6,514 bases of DNA, taken from the NCBI GenBank assembly GCA_016195115.1, contig JACQAI010000168.1:1-6514 (forward strand), written 5' to 3'. Both the position numbers and the translations under genes were made by a program. Under the pieces are notes generated by a model. The model was given only the letters and a program-made list of their open reading frames with translations. It was not told the DNA's origin and did no database searches. The stretch comes from Pseudomonadota bacterium. GTDB lineage: Bacteria; Pseudomonadota; Alphaproteobacteria; Elsterales; Elsteraceae. Within the stretch, counting starts at the first letter, position 1. Each line of letters starts with the position of its first letter. Positions 1-4,802 of this stretch are shown here, in pieces.

Positions 1-309
1 GTCCTCGTCCTTCATGCGCACGAGCAGCCCGTCGCGCGTCACCCCGGCATTGTTGACCAGGATGTCGATGCCGCCGAGCTGGGCTTCGGCCGCCTTGACG
101 AGCGCCTCGGCGCCTTGCGGCGTCGCGAGATCGGCCGGCACCGCGCAGGCGCGTTCGCCGAGGCGCGCTGCCAAGGCCTCGAGCACGGCGGTGCGCGTGC
201 CGGTCAGCGCCACCGTCGCGCCGTTGCCGTGGAGCGCCTCGGCGATCGCTTGACCGATACCGCCCGACGCTCCGGTCACCAACGCGCGCCGGCCGCTGAG
301 ATCGAACAT
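1..309 (-). CDS. fabG: 3-oxoacyl-ACP reductase FabG, 5' part only (runs off left edge)
   Basis: The first 103 codons of a short-chain dehydrogenase, starting at the ATG whose complement is at 307-309 and leaving the window in frame. The N-terminal Rossmann fold is clear: TGASGGIG at residues 12-19 is the TGxxxGxG dinucleotide-binding loop, Arg39 after the second strand fits NADPH preference, Asp60 is the usual cofactor-contacting acid, and NNAG lies at 86-89, followed by VTRDGLLVRMK as in FabG. The catalytic Ser-Tyr-Lys set would lie beyond the edge. FabG reduces 3-oxoacyl-ACP to 3-hydroxyacyl-ACP in the cytosolic type II fatty-acid cycle. The start is 2 nt after the fabD stop (TGA-GG-ATG), so the two genes are almost certainly co-transcribed and probably translationally coupled; purine-rich AAGGGG and GAGG stretches lie at the end of fabD. 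Other SDR enzymes look alike, but the fabD neighbour makes FabG the best call. Confidence 0.93.
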   Translation of the reverse strand, partial: MFDLSGRRALVTGASGGIGQAIAEALHGNGATVALTGTRTAVLEALAARLGERACAVPADLATPQGAEALVKAAEAQLGGIDILVNNAGVTRDGLLVRMKDED

Positions 310-311
310 CC

Positions 312-1253
312 TCACAGCCCCTTCATGAAGCTCTCGAGCTCGGCCGGCGTCCCGATGGCGCTCACCTTGGCGTCGCGCGCGATGCGGCGGGCCAACCCGC
401 TCAACACCTTGCCGACGCCGATCTCTGCGAAGCCGTCGACGCTGAGCGCGACCATCCGCTCGACGCACTCGCGCCAGCGCACCATCCCGGTCACCTGCTC
501 GACCAGCTGGCGGCGGATCGTATCGGGATCGCTGACCGGCTCGGCGCTGACGTTGGCGATCAGCGGCACCGCGGGCACCGCGATATCGACGGCGCCTAAC
601 GCCTCCTCCATCACGTCGGCGGCAGGTTTCATGAGCGCGCTGTGGAAGGGGGCACTGACGGCCAGCGGGATCGCGCGCCTGACGCCGCGCTCGCCGGCCA
701 GCTTGACGGCACGCTCGATCGCCGCGGCGGCGCCGCTGATCACCACCTGGCCGGCGCCGTTGTCGTTGGCGACGTCGCACACCTCGCCCGCCGCGGCATC
801 GCGCACGATCTCGCGCGCCGCCGCGAGCTCGACGCCGAGCAGCGCCGCCATCGCACCGTCGCCGACCGGCACCGCCTGCTGCATCGCCCGACCGCGCCGC
901 TTGAGCAGCCGCGCGGCGTCGCCCAACGACAGCGAGCCGGCGGCGGCGAGCGCCGAATACTCGCCGAGCGAATGCCCGGCGACGAATCCGGCAAGGCTCT
1001 CGAGACTGCGTCCGGCCTCGTGCGCCAGGGTCCGGACGACCGCAAGGCTGACCGCCATCAGCGCCGGTTGGGCGTTCTCGGTCAGCGTCAGATCGCTCTC
1101 GGGCCCCTCGAAGATGACGCGCGACAGCCGCTGCGCCAGGGCGTCGTCGACCTCCTCGAACACGAGGCGCGCGCTGGTGAACGCCTTGGCCAGCTCGTGA
1201 CCCATGCCGACCGCCTGGCTGCCCTGCCCCGGGAAAATGAAGGCCCGCGCCAT
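312..1253 (-). CDS. fabD: Malonyl-CoA:ACP transacylase FabD
   Basis: A complete 313-residue protein, normal length for the family. It moves the malonyl group from CoA to acyl carrier protein, supplying the extender unit for fatty-acid elongation. The N-terminal FPGQGSQ (residues 7-13) is the family signature. The nucleophile is Ser95 in GHSLGEYSALAAAG. Arg120 (in RRGRAMQ), His204 (in APFHSALMKP) and Gln253 fall at the same spacings from the nucleophile as Arg117, His201 and Gln250 from Ser92 in E. coli FabD, so the active site appears intact. The ATG (complement at 1251-1253) places FIFPGQGSQ at the usual distance from the N-terminus; the ribosome-binding site before it is weak (GGGCGG-like). 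The gene is first in a unit with fabG and has a sigma-70-like promoter about 40 nt upstream. Confidence 0.98.
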   Translation of the reverse strand: MARAFIFPGQGSQAVGMGHELAKAFTSARLVFEEVDDALAQRLSRVIFEGPESDLTLTENAQPALMAVSLAVVRTLAHEAGRSLESLAGFVAGHSLGEYSALAAAGSLSLGDAARLLKRRGRAMQQAVPVGDGAMAALLGVELAAAREIVRDAAAGEVCDVANDNGAGQVVISGAAAAIERAVKLAGERGVRRAIPLAVSAPFHSALMKPAADVMEEALGAVDIAVPAVPLIANVSAEPVSDPDTIRRQLVEQVTGMVRWRECVERMVALSVDGFAEIGVGKVLSGLARRIARDAKVSAIGTPAELESFMKGL

Positions 1254-1287
1254 CCGCGATTTGCCGCCCGTCTCGTGTAAAAAAGTT

Positions 1288-1307
1288 GCGCAGTGATAGC
1301 GCTGCGC
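1288..1307. repeat. Short inverted repeat over the fabD promoter
   Basis: GCGCAG (1288-1293) and CTGCGC (1302-1307) form a 6-bp dyad with an 8-nt centre, covering the -10 box and part of the spacer of the predicted fabD promoter. It is placed where a repressor could act, but such a short GC-rich dyad may be chance. Confidence 0.3.
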
Positions 1308-1320
1308 GTACCCCTGTCAA
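1293..1320 (-). promoter_or_regulatory. Sigma-70-like promoter for fabD-fabG
   Basis: Read on the minus strand there is a perfect -35 box TTGACA (complement of 1315-1320), a 16-nt spacer, and a -10 box TATCAC (complement of 1293-1298; 4 of 6 matches to TATAAT). A start near 1286 would give a leader of about 33 nt before the fabD ATG. The orientation and place fit fabD. The call is by motif only. Confidence 0.6.
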
Positions 1321-1327
1321 GCCGCAC

Positions 1328-1346
1328 GGCGCGCCGAGGGCGCGCC
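1328..1346. promoter_or_regulatory. Two phased 8-bp palindromes between fabD and the btpA-like gene
   Basis: GGCGCGCC occurs at 1328-1335 and again at 1339-1346, separated by GAG. Each copy is itself a palindrome, and the centres are 11 bp apart, about one helical turn. In DNA this could be a paired operator, centred near -50 of the predicted fabD start (an activator-like position) and just upstream of the divergent gene. In RNA from the plus strand the same bases fold into an 8-bp stem with a 3-nt loop, 15 nt before the ATG at 1362. No regulator is identified. Confidence 0.4.
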
Positions 1347-1361
1347 GGCCAAGCTCGCGGC

Positions 1362-2186
1362 ATGTTTGAGCGGTCGATGAAAGCGCTGTTCGCCCAGGAC
1401 TTTGGCCACCGCCACTTGATGATCGGCATGGTCCACACCCTGCCGTTGCCCGGGGCGCCGCTCTACGACGCCGGTGCCGGCATGCGCCGGATCGTCGATC
1501 ACGCGCGCACCGAGGCCCAGAGTCTGGCCGATGCCGGGTTCCACGCGCTGCTCTACTGCAACGAAGCCGACATGCCGTGGCAAACCCGCCTCGAGGCCGA
1601 GACGGTGGCCGCCATGACCGCGGTGGTCGCCGAGGTGCAAGCCACGGTGGGCTTGCCGTTCGGCATCAACATGCTGATCGATCCGGCGGCCTCGATCGCC
1701 ATCGCGCACGCCACCGGCGCGCGATTCGTGCGCGCCTTCGTGACCGGCGGCTATGTCGGCGACATGGGCATCTTCAACACCGACGGCGCCGGCGTGCTGC
1801 GCCGGCGGAGCATGATCGGCGCCCAGCAGGTCCGCGTGCTCGCCAACATCACCGCGGGCTTCTCGGTGCCGGTCGCCGAGCGGCCGATCGAGGACGCCGC
1901 CAAGGGCGCGGTGTTCGTCGGCCTGGCCGACGCCGTGGTGGTCAACGCGGCGGCCGCCGGGGTCGCGGTCGAGCTCGACCAGGTCGCACGGGTCGCCCGC
2001 GCCGTGCCCGACACCCCGGTCGTGGTCGGCACCGGCGCCGCCGAGCACAATGTCGGCGCCCTGATGGCGGTCGCCGACGGCTTCATCGTCGGCAGCTCGA
2101 TCAAGCGCGACGGCAAGACCCTGAACCCGGTCGACCCCAAGCGCGCCCAGGCCTTCATGGCTGCCGTTGGCCGCGTCGGGGGCTGA
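1362..2186 (+). CDS. BtpA/SgcQ-family protein (TIM-barrel-like, COG0434 type)
   Basis: A 274-residue soluble protein of the BtpA/SgcQ family, recognised from IGMVHTLPLPGAPLY (residues 21-35), CNEADMPW (66-73), LPFGINML (98-105), GARFVRAFV (119-127), GLADAVVV (187-194), the phosphate-loop-like VVGTGAAEHNV (221-231) and GFIVGSSIKRDG (240-251). BtpA was linked to photosystem I stability in cyanobacteria and SgcQ lies in a sugar-utilisation cluster in E. coli; the reaction is not established, and nothing here suggests photosynthesis. The fold resembles phosphoribosylanthranilate isomerase-like barrels. Start choice is open: ATG 1362 has no clear ribosome-binding site, while ATG 1377 has GAGCGG upstream and would give 269 residues, also consistent with the family. 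A GTG at 1293 would add an arginine-rich stretch and is unlikely. The gene is divergent from fabD and ends 183 nt before rpsF, so it is probably its own transcription unit. Confidence 0.85.
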   Translation: MFERSMKALFAQDFGHRHLMIGMVHTLPLPGAPLYDAGAGMRRIVDHARTEAQSLADAGFHALLYCNEADMPWQTRLEAETVAAMTAVVAEVQATVGLPFGINMLIDPAASIAIAHATGARFVRAFVTGGYVGDMGIFNTDGAGVLRRRSMIGAQQVRVLANITAGFSVPVAERPIEDAAKGAVFVGLADAVVVNAAAAGVAVELDQVARVARAVPDTPVVVGTGAAEHNVGALMAVADGFIVGSSIKRDGKTLNPVDPKRAQAFMAAVGRVGG

Positions 2187-2204
2187 GACAGCCGGCCAGC
2201 GAAG

Positions 2205-2219
2205 CAGGCCAATGGCCTG
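2205..2219 (+). other. Hairpin after the btpA-like gene
   Basis: CAGGCC-AAT-GGCCTG is a perfect 6-bp inverted repeat 18 nt after the stop codon. It is followed by five A residues rather than T residues, so it lacks the U-tract of an intrinsic terminator on this strand. It may protect the 3' end or help Rho-dependent ending; a role is not shown. Confidence 0.35.
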
Positions 2220-2234
2220 AAAAAGCCCCCCGGC

Positions 2235-2262
2235 TTGCCTGCCCGACGGCTTTGTGTATAGT
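2235..2262 (+). promoter_or_regulatory. Sigma-70-like promoter for the rpsF operon
   Basis: TTGCCT (2235-2240; 4 of 6 to TTGACA), a 16-nt spacer, and TATAGT (2257-2262; 5 of 6 to TATAAT) point into the rpsF leader. The TTTGTGTATAGT stretch stands out as AT-rich in very GC-rich surroundings. A start near 2269 would give a leader of about 100 nt before rpsF, long enough for the hairpin found there. Confidence 0.65.
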
Positions 2263-2269
2263 CCGCGCT

Positions 2270-2369
2270 CCCTGCTCCTTGCCGGCCTTCCGGGGTCGGT
2301 TAGGTCCGGGCGGCCGATCCCGTGCCAAGCGGGCGGCGCCGGGCCGCAAACAGCCATAAGGAGTGACAT
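2270..2369 (+). promoter_or_regulatory. rpsF leader, candidate S6:S18-binding autoregulatory RNA
   Basis: About 100 nt of untranslated RNA between the predicted start and the rpsF ATG. Its clearest element is a hairpin at 2313-2337: GCCG (2313-2316) pairs with CGGC (2334-2337), a bulged AT follows, then CCCG (2319-2322) pairs with CGGG (2330-2333) around a 7-nt loop TGCCAAG. It sits about 20 nt before the Shine-Dalgarno sequence. In E. coli and many other bacteria the rpsF leader carries a hairpin with a conserved unpaired CCG that binds the S6:S18 complex to repress translation. The place and several CCG triplets fit, but I cannot align it to the consensus with confidence. Confidence 0.4.
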
Positions 2370-2828
2370 ATGGCGTTGTACGAAAGCGTGTTCATTGCGC
2401 GCCAGGACATCTCGAGCGCGCAGACCGAGACCCTGACCGAGCAATTCTCCCAGATCATCGCCGACAACGGCGGCACGGTCTCGAAGAAGGAATACTGGGG
2501 CCTCAAGAGCCTGGCCTTCCGGATCAAGAAAAACCGCAAGGGCCACTACGTCCTGCTCAACATCGACGCGCCGTCCGCCGCCGTCATCGAGATGGAGCGG
2601 AACATGCGCATCAACGAGGACGTGATCCGCTACCTCACCGTCAAGGTCGAGGCGCTCGAGGAAACGCCCTCGGCGATGCTGCAGGGCCGCGACCGTTCGG
2701 ATCGCGACCGCGGCGATCGCGACCGTGACCGCGATCGCGGCGATCGTCCGCGCTACCACGACGACCGTCCGCCGCGCGACGACCGCCCGCCGCGCGAAGC
2801 ACCCCGTGCCGAAGGAGCTCCGGAATGA
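2370..2828 (+). CDS. rpsF: 30S ribosomal protein S6 with charged C-terminal tail
   Basis: A 152-residue S6 of the small ribosomal subunit, which binds S18 and sits on the platform. The ferredoxin-like core covers about residues 1-105: it begins MALYESVFIARQDIS and includes YWGLKSLAFRIKKNRKGHYVLLNID (42-66) and the MRINEDVIRYLTVKVE segment (79-94). Residues 106-152 form a low-complexity tail: first Arg-Asp repeats (GRDRSDRDRGDRDRDRDRGDR), then Pro/Arg/Asp repeats (DDRPPRDDRPPRE). This adds a likely disordered extension to a core of normal size. The ATG is certain: AAGGAG at 2358-2363 lies 6 nt before it. The stop overlaps the rpsR start in ATGA, so S6 and S18 translation is coupled, consistent with equal amounts of a pair that works as a complex. 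This is the first gene of the operon. Confidence 0.98.
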   Translation: MALYESVFIARQDISSAQTETLTEQFSQIIADNGGTVSKKEYWGLKSLAFRIKKNRKGHYVLLNIDAPSAAVIEMERNMRINEDVIRYLTVKVEALEETPSAMLQGRDRSDRDRGDRDRDRDRGDRPRYHDDRPPRDDRPPREAPRAEGAPE

Positions 2829-3124
2829 GTGGCAATCCCGCAGGTCCGGGCGGCGGCGGCGCCGAAGGCGGTGGTGGTCGCAGTTTCGGCGGCGGCGGTG
2901 GCCGCCGGCCGTTCTTCCGCCGCCGCAAGTCGTGCCCGTTCTCGGCGCCCAACGCGCCCAAGATCGACTACAAGGACACCAAGCTGCTCCAGCGCTTCCT
3001 GTCCGAGCGCGGCAAGATCGTGCCAAGCCGCATCACCGCGGTATCGACCAAGAAGCAGCGCGAGCTCGCCCAGGCGATCAAGCGCGCCCGCTATTTGGCG
3101 CTGCTGCCCTACCTGATCAGCTGA
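2825..3124 (+). CDS. rpsR: 30S ribosomal protein S18 with glycine-rich N-terminus
   Basis: A 99-residue S18, partner of S6 on the 30S platform, binding 16S rRNA. The conserved core runs from about residue 34 to the end: RKSCPFS, then IDYKDTKLLQRFLSERGKIVPSRITAVSTKKQRELAQAIKRARYLALLPY. Residues 5-27 are mostly glycine with Ala, Pro and Ser, followed by the basic RRPFFRRRK. The N-terminal extension is longer than in E. coli S18, which has 75 residues. The start ATG overlaps the rpsF stop (ATGA), with AAGGAG at 2812-2817, 7 nt upstream, confirming the start. Only one Cys (Cys37) is present, so there is no zinc-binding Cys cluster. Confidence 0.98.
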   Translation: MSGNPAGPGGGGAEGGGGRSFGGGGGRRPFFRRRKSCPFSAPNAPKIDYKDTKLLQRFLSERGKIVPSRITAVSTKKQRELAQAIKRARYLALLPYLIS

Positions 3125-3151
3125 GCGGGTCGGCCCGCGAAAACATGGCCC

Positions 3152-4081
3152 ATGGCGCGCATCTGGATCATTCCCGCGGGTGCCGGCGTGCTGAGCGCGC
3201 TGCTGTTCCTCGCGGTCGCGGTCGGCTCGCCGGGCGCGCTGATCCTCGGCTACTTGGCGCCGCTGCCGCTGTTCGCCATGGGCCTGGGCGCCGGGTTGAT
3301 CAGCGCTGCGACCGCGGGGGCTACGGCGACGGCCCTGGTCGGCGCGATCGCCGGCTTGATTCCCGCGGTGACCTTCGCGGCCCTGCTGGTGGCGCCTGCG
3401 GTGGTGCTGGTGCGCCAGGCGCTGCTGTCGCGGATCGACGCCAACGGCCGCCTCGAATGGTATCCGGCCGGGCGTCTGGTAGCGTGGCTGATCGGTATCG
3501 GCGCCTGCCTGTTCGTGGCGGCGACCTTGTTCGTTTCGGGTGGGCGCGGCGTCGAGGATCGGCTGCGCAACGTGTTCGGCTCGGCACTGAGCGCCTACGT
3601 CGGCCCGGCGCCGGCGGCGCAGCTCAAGCCGCTGATCGAGTTCCTGGCGGCCTATCCCGCGGTCATCGTGGTGTCGTGGCTGGCGATGATCGCGGTCAAC
3701 GCCATCCTCGCCCAAGGCTTGCTGGTCCGCTTCCAACACGGCCTCAGGCCGAGCCCGCCGGTCGCCAGCATCGAGCTGCCGCGCGCGGTCGGCTTGATCA
3801 CGGCGATCGCCGCGGCGCTGGCGGTGCTCGCCAGCGGCTGGCTCGAGTTCGCCGGGCGCAATCTTCTCGTCATGCTCGGCCTGGCGTTCTTCTTCGCCGG
3901 GCTCGGGGTCGTGCACGGCCTGCTCCATCAGGTCGGGCAGCGGCTCTTCGTGCTGATCGGTATCTATGTGTTCGTCCTGGTGTTCGGCTGGCCGATCCTG
4001 CTGGTCACCGTGGTCGGGTTGGTCGACCACTGGGTGCATTTCCGGCTGCGTTTCGGCGGTTCGACGTCGGGCACGGTCTGA
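3152..4081 (+). CDS. DUF2232-type integral membrane protein in the rpsR-rplI interval
   Basis: A 309-residue, very hydrophobic protein with about eight predicted membrane segments by eye (near residues 5-25, 29-50, 58-87, 108-129, 163-191, 212-230, 238-257 and 264-292). No signal peptidase site or catalytic motif is seen. From its composition, length and place between rpsR and rplI it matches the DUF2232 (YybS-like) membrane family often found here in alphaproteobacteria; its biochemical function is unknown to me. It starts 27 nt after rpsR and ends 10 nt before rplI, so it is part of the operon. The start is less certain than its neighbours': there is no good Shine-Dalgarno sequence, and an out-of-frame ATG lies 7 nt upstream (3145) in a CATGGC repeat. 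This may keep synthesis low relative to the ribosomal proteins, or re-initiation after rpsR may be used. Confidence 0.8.
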   Translation: MARIWIIPAGAGVLSALLFLAVAVGSPGALILGYLAPLPLFAMGLGAGLISAATAGATATALVGAIAGLIPAVTFAALLVAPAVVLVRQALLSRIDANGRLEWYPAGRLVAWLIGIGACLFVAATLFVSGGRGVEDRLRNVFGSALSAYVGPAPAAQLKPLIEFLAAYPAVIVVSWLAMIAVNAILAQGLLVRFQHGLRPSPPVASIELPRAVGLITAIAAALAVLASGWLEFAGRNLLVMLGLAFFFAGLGVVHGLLHQVGQRLFVLIGIYVFVLVFGWPILLVTVVGLVDHWVHFRLRFGGSTSGTV

Positions 4082-4091
4082 GGAGACAATC

Positions 4092-4619
4092 ATGGTGCAA
4101 GTGATCCTGCTCGAGCGCATCGAGCGGCTGGGCCAGATGGGCGACGTCGTCAACGTCAAGCCGGGCTTCGCGCGCAATTTCCTGTTGCCGCATAAGAAGG
4201 CGCTGCGGGCGACCAAGCAGAACCTCGAGGTCTTCGAGACGCGCAAGACGCAGCTCGTCGCCGACAATCTGAAGCGCCGCGAGGAAGCCGCGAAGGTCGC
4301 GGACAAGATGACCGGGCTGACCGTCGCGATGGTGCGCCAGGCCGGCGAGAGCGGCCAGCTCTACGGCTCGGTCAACGCCCGCGACATCGCCGACGCGGTC
4401 GGCGCGGCCGGCTTCACGATCGCGCGCGCCCAGGTCATCATCGACCGGCCGATCAAGACCACCGGCATCCACACCGTGCGCGTCTCGCTGCATCCCGAGA
4501 TCGCCATCGCGGTCGGCGTCAGCGTTGCGCCGTCGCAGGACGAGGCCGACGCCCAGGTGCGCGGCGAGGCGGTGGTCGCGCCCGCCGAGGCTGCCGCGCC
4601 GCCGGCCGAACCGGCCTAA
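4092..4619 (+). CDS. rplI: 50S ribosomal protein L9
   Basis: A 175-residue L9 of the large subunit, which binds 23S rRNA near the L1 stalk and extends from the ribosome. The N-terminal rRNA-binding domain is typical: MVQVILLERIERLGQMGDVVNVKPGFARNFLLP at residues 1-33, with the conserved GxxxxVKPGYARNFLxP pattern. A central helix follows (about 41-74), then the C-terminal domain with LYGSVNARDIADAV (90-103) and the IKTTGIHTVRVSLHPEIAIAVGVSV segment (121-145). Residues 150-175 are an acidic, Ala/Pro-rich tail beyond the usual end (E. coli L9 has 149 residues). AGGAGA at 4081-4086, overlapping the end of the previous stop codon, fixes the ATG at 4092; longer upstream extensions in this frame overlap the membrane-protein gene and are not credible. 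It is probably the last gene of the ribosomal operon. Confidence 0.98.
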   Translation: MVQVILLERIERLGQMGDVVNVKPGFARNFLLPHKKALRATKQNLEVFETRKTQLVADNLKRREEAAKVADKMTGLTVAMVRQAGESGQLYGSVNARDIADAVGAAGFTIARAQVIIDRPIKTTGIHTVRVSLHPEIAIAVGVSVAPSQDEADAQVRGEAVVAPAEAAAPPAEPA

Positions 4620-4620
4620 C

Positions 4621-4708
4621 GAGCGCGGCAGGGCGCGCAGCGCCCGCGAGCGCAAAACGCGGCAGGGGCGAAGCCCCGCGAGCGCAAAACGCGGCAGCGG
4701 CTCAAGCC
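4621..4708 (+). repeat. Tandem hairpin-forming repeat after rplI (about 2.7 units of 32-34 bp)
   Basis: An exact 23-bp repeat occurs at 4643-4665 and 4675-4697 (CCCGCGAGCGCAAAACGCGG followed by CAG), with a shorter relative at 4621-4631 lacking the AAAACGC part. Each GCGGCAG (4625, 4659, 4691) is followed by a hairpin: GGGCGC-GCA-GCGCCC (4631-4645), GGGGC-GAA-GCCCC (4665-4677), and a weaker GGC-TCAA-GCC (4699-4708). The stems differ in sequence but still pair. Their place just after rplI suggests an operon-end or mRNA-stability role; there is no T-tract. Confidence 0.7.
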
Positions 4709-4711
4709 CCG

Positions 4712-4736
4712 CCGCCGGACTGCCGACGGGCGGTTT
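4712..4736 (+). terminator. Weak possible terminator hairpin
   Basis: CCGCC (4712-4716) can pair with GGCGG (4729-4733) across a 12-nt loop, followed by only TTT. This is poor by intrinsic-terminator standards, but it is the only stem followed by T residues between rplI and the next gene. Confidence 0.25.
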
Positions 4737-4764
4737 GCAACCACGGGGTAGGTGTGTCTAGGCT
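4735..4764 (+). promoter_or_regulatory. Possible promoter for cfa
   Basis: TTGCAA (4735-4740) and TAGGCT (4759-4764) are 18 nt apart, with a start expected near 4771, about 32 nt before the cfa ATG. The -10 match is weak (3 of 6). It is offered because cfa is separated from rplI by 183 bp and probably has its own promoter. Confidence 0.3.
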
Positions 4765-4802
4765 AGTCCCGGCATGACGTTTTGGCCGGGAGGTTTCAGA
4801 CC

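Noticed and set aside
115..1200. Open frame of 361 codons on the plus strand opposite fabG and fabD
   Set aside because: The product is Ser/Ala/Arg/Thr-rich with no domain, and fabD and fabG on the other strand carry complete family motifs.
2223..2236. AAGCC-CCCC-GGCTT stem as a terminator
   Set aside because: The stem is only 5 bp. On the plus strand no T-tract follows; on the minus strand a short T-run follows, but no minus-strand gene ends there.
2685..2780. The repetitive CGATCGCGACCG-like DNA as a CRISPR or mobile repeat
   Set aside because: It is in frame within rpsF and encodes the Arg-Asp tail; the units are short and irregular, without spacers.
1317..3026. Open frame of 569 codons on the minus strand across the btpA-like gene, the rpsF leader and rpsF
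   Set aside because: It spans a clear promoter and leader and opposes well-identified genes; the translation is repetitive Arg/Asp/Gly/His without recognisable domains.
2725..4104. Open frame of 459 codons on the plus strand overlapping rpsF, rpsR and the membrane-protein gene
   Set aside because: It is out of frame with three supported genes and has an Arg/Gly/Ala-rich translation without membrane segments or motifs.
2753..4306. Open frame of 517 codons on the minus strand opposite the ribosomal operon
   Set aside because: It lies opposite rpsR, the membrane-protein gene and rplI. Its product is Arg/Asp/Gln/His-rich low-complexity sequence typical of antisense frames in GC-rich DNA, with no family motif.
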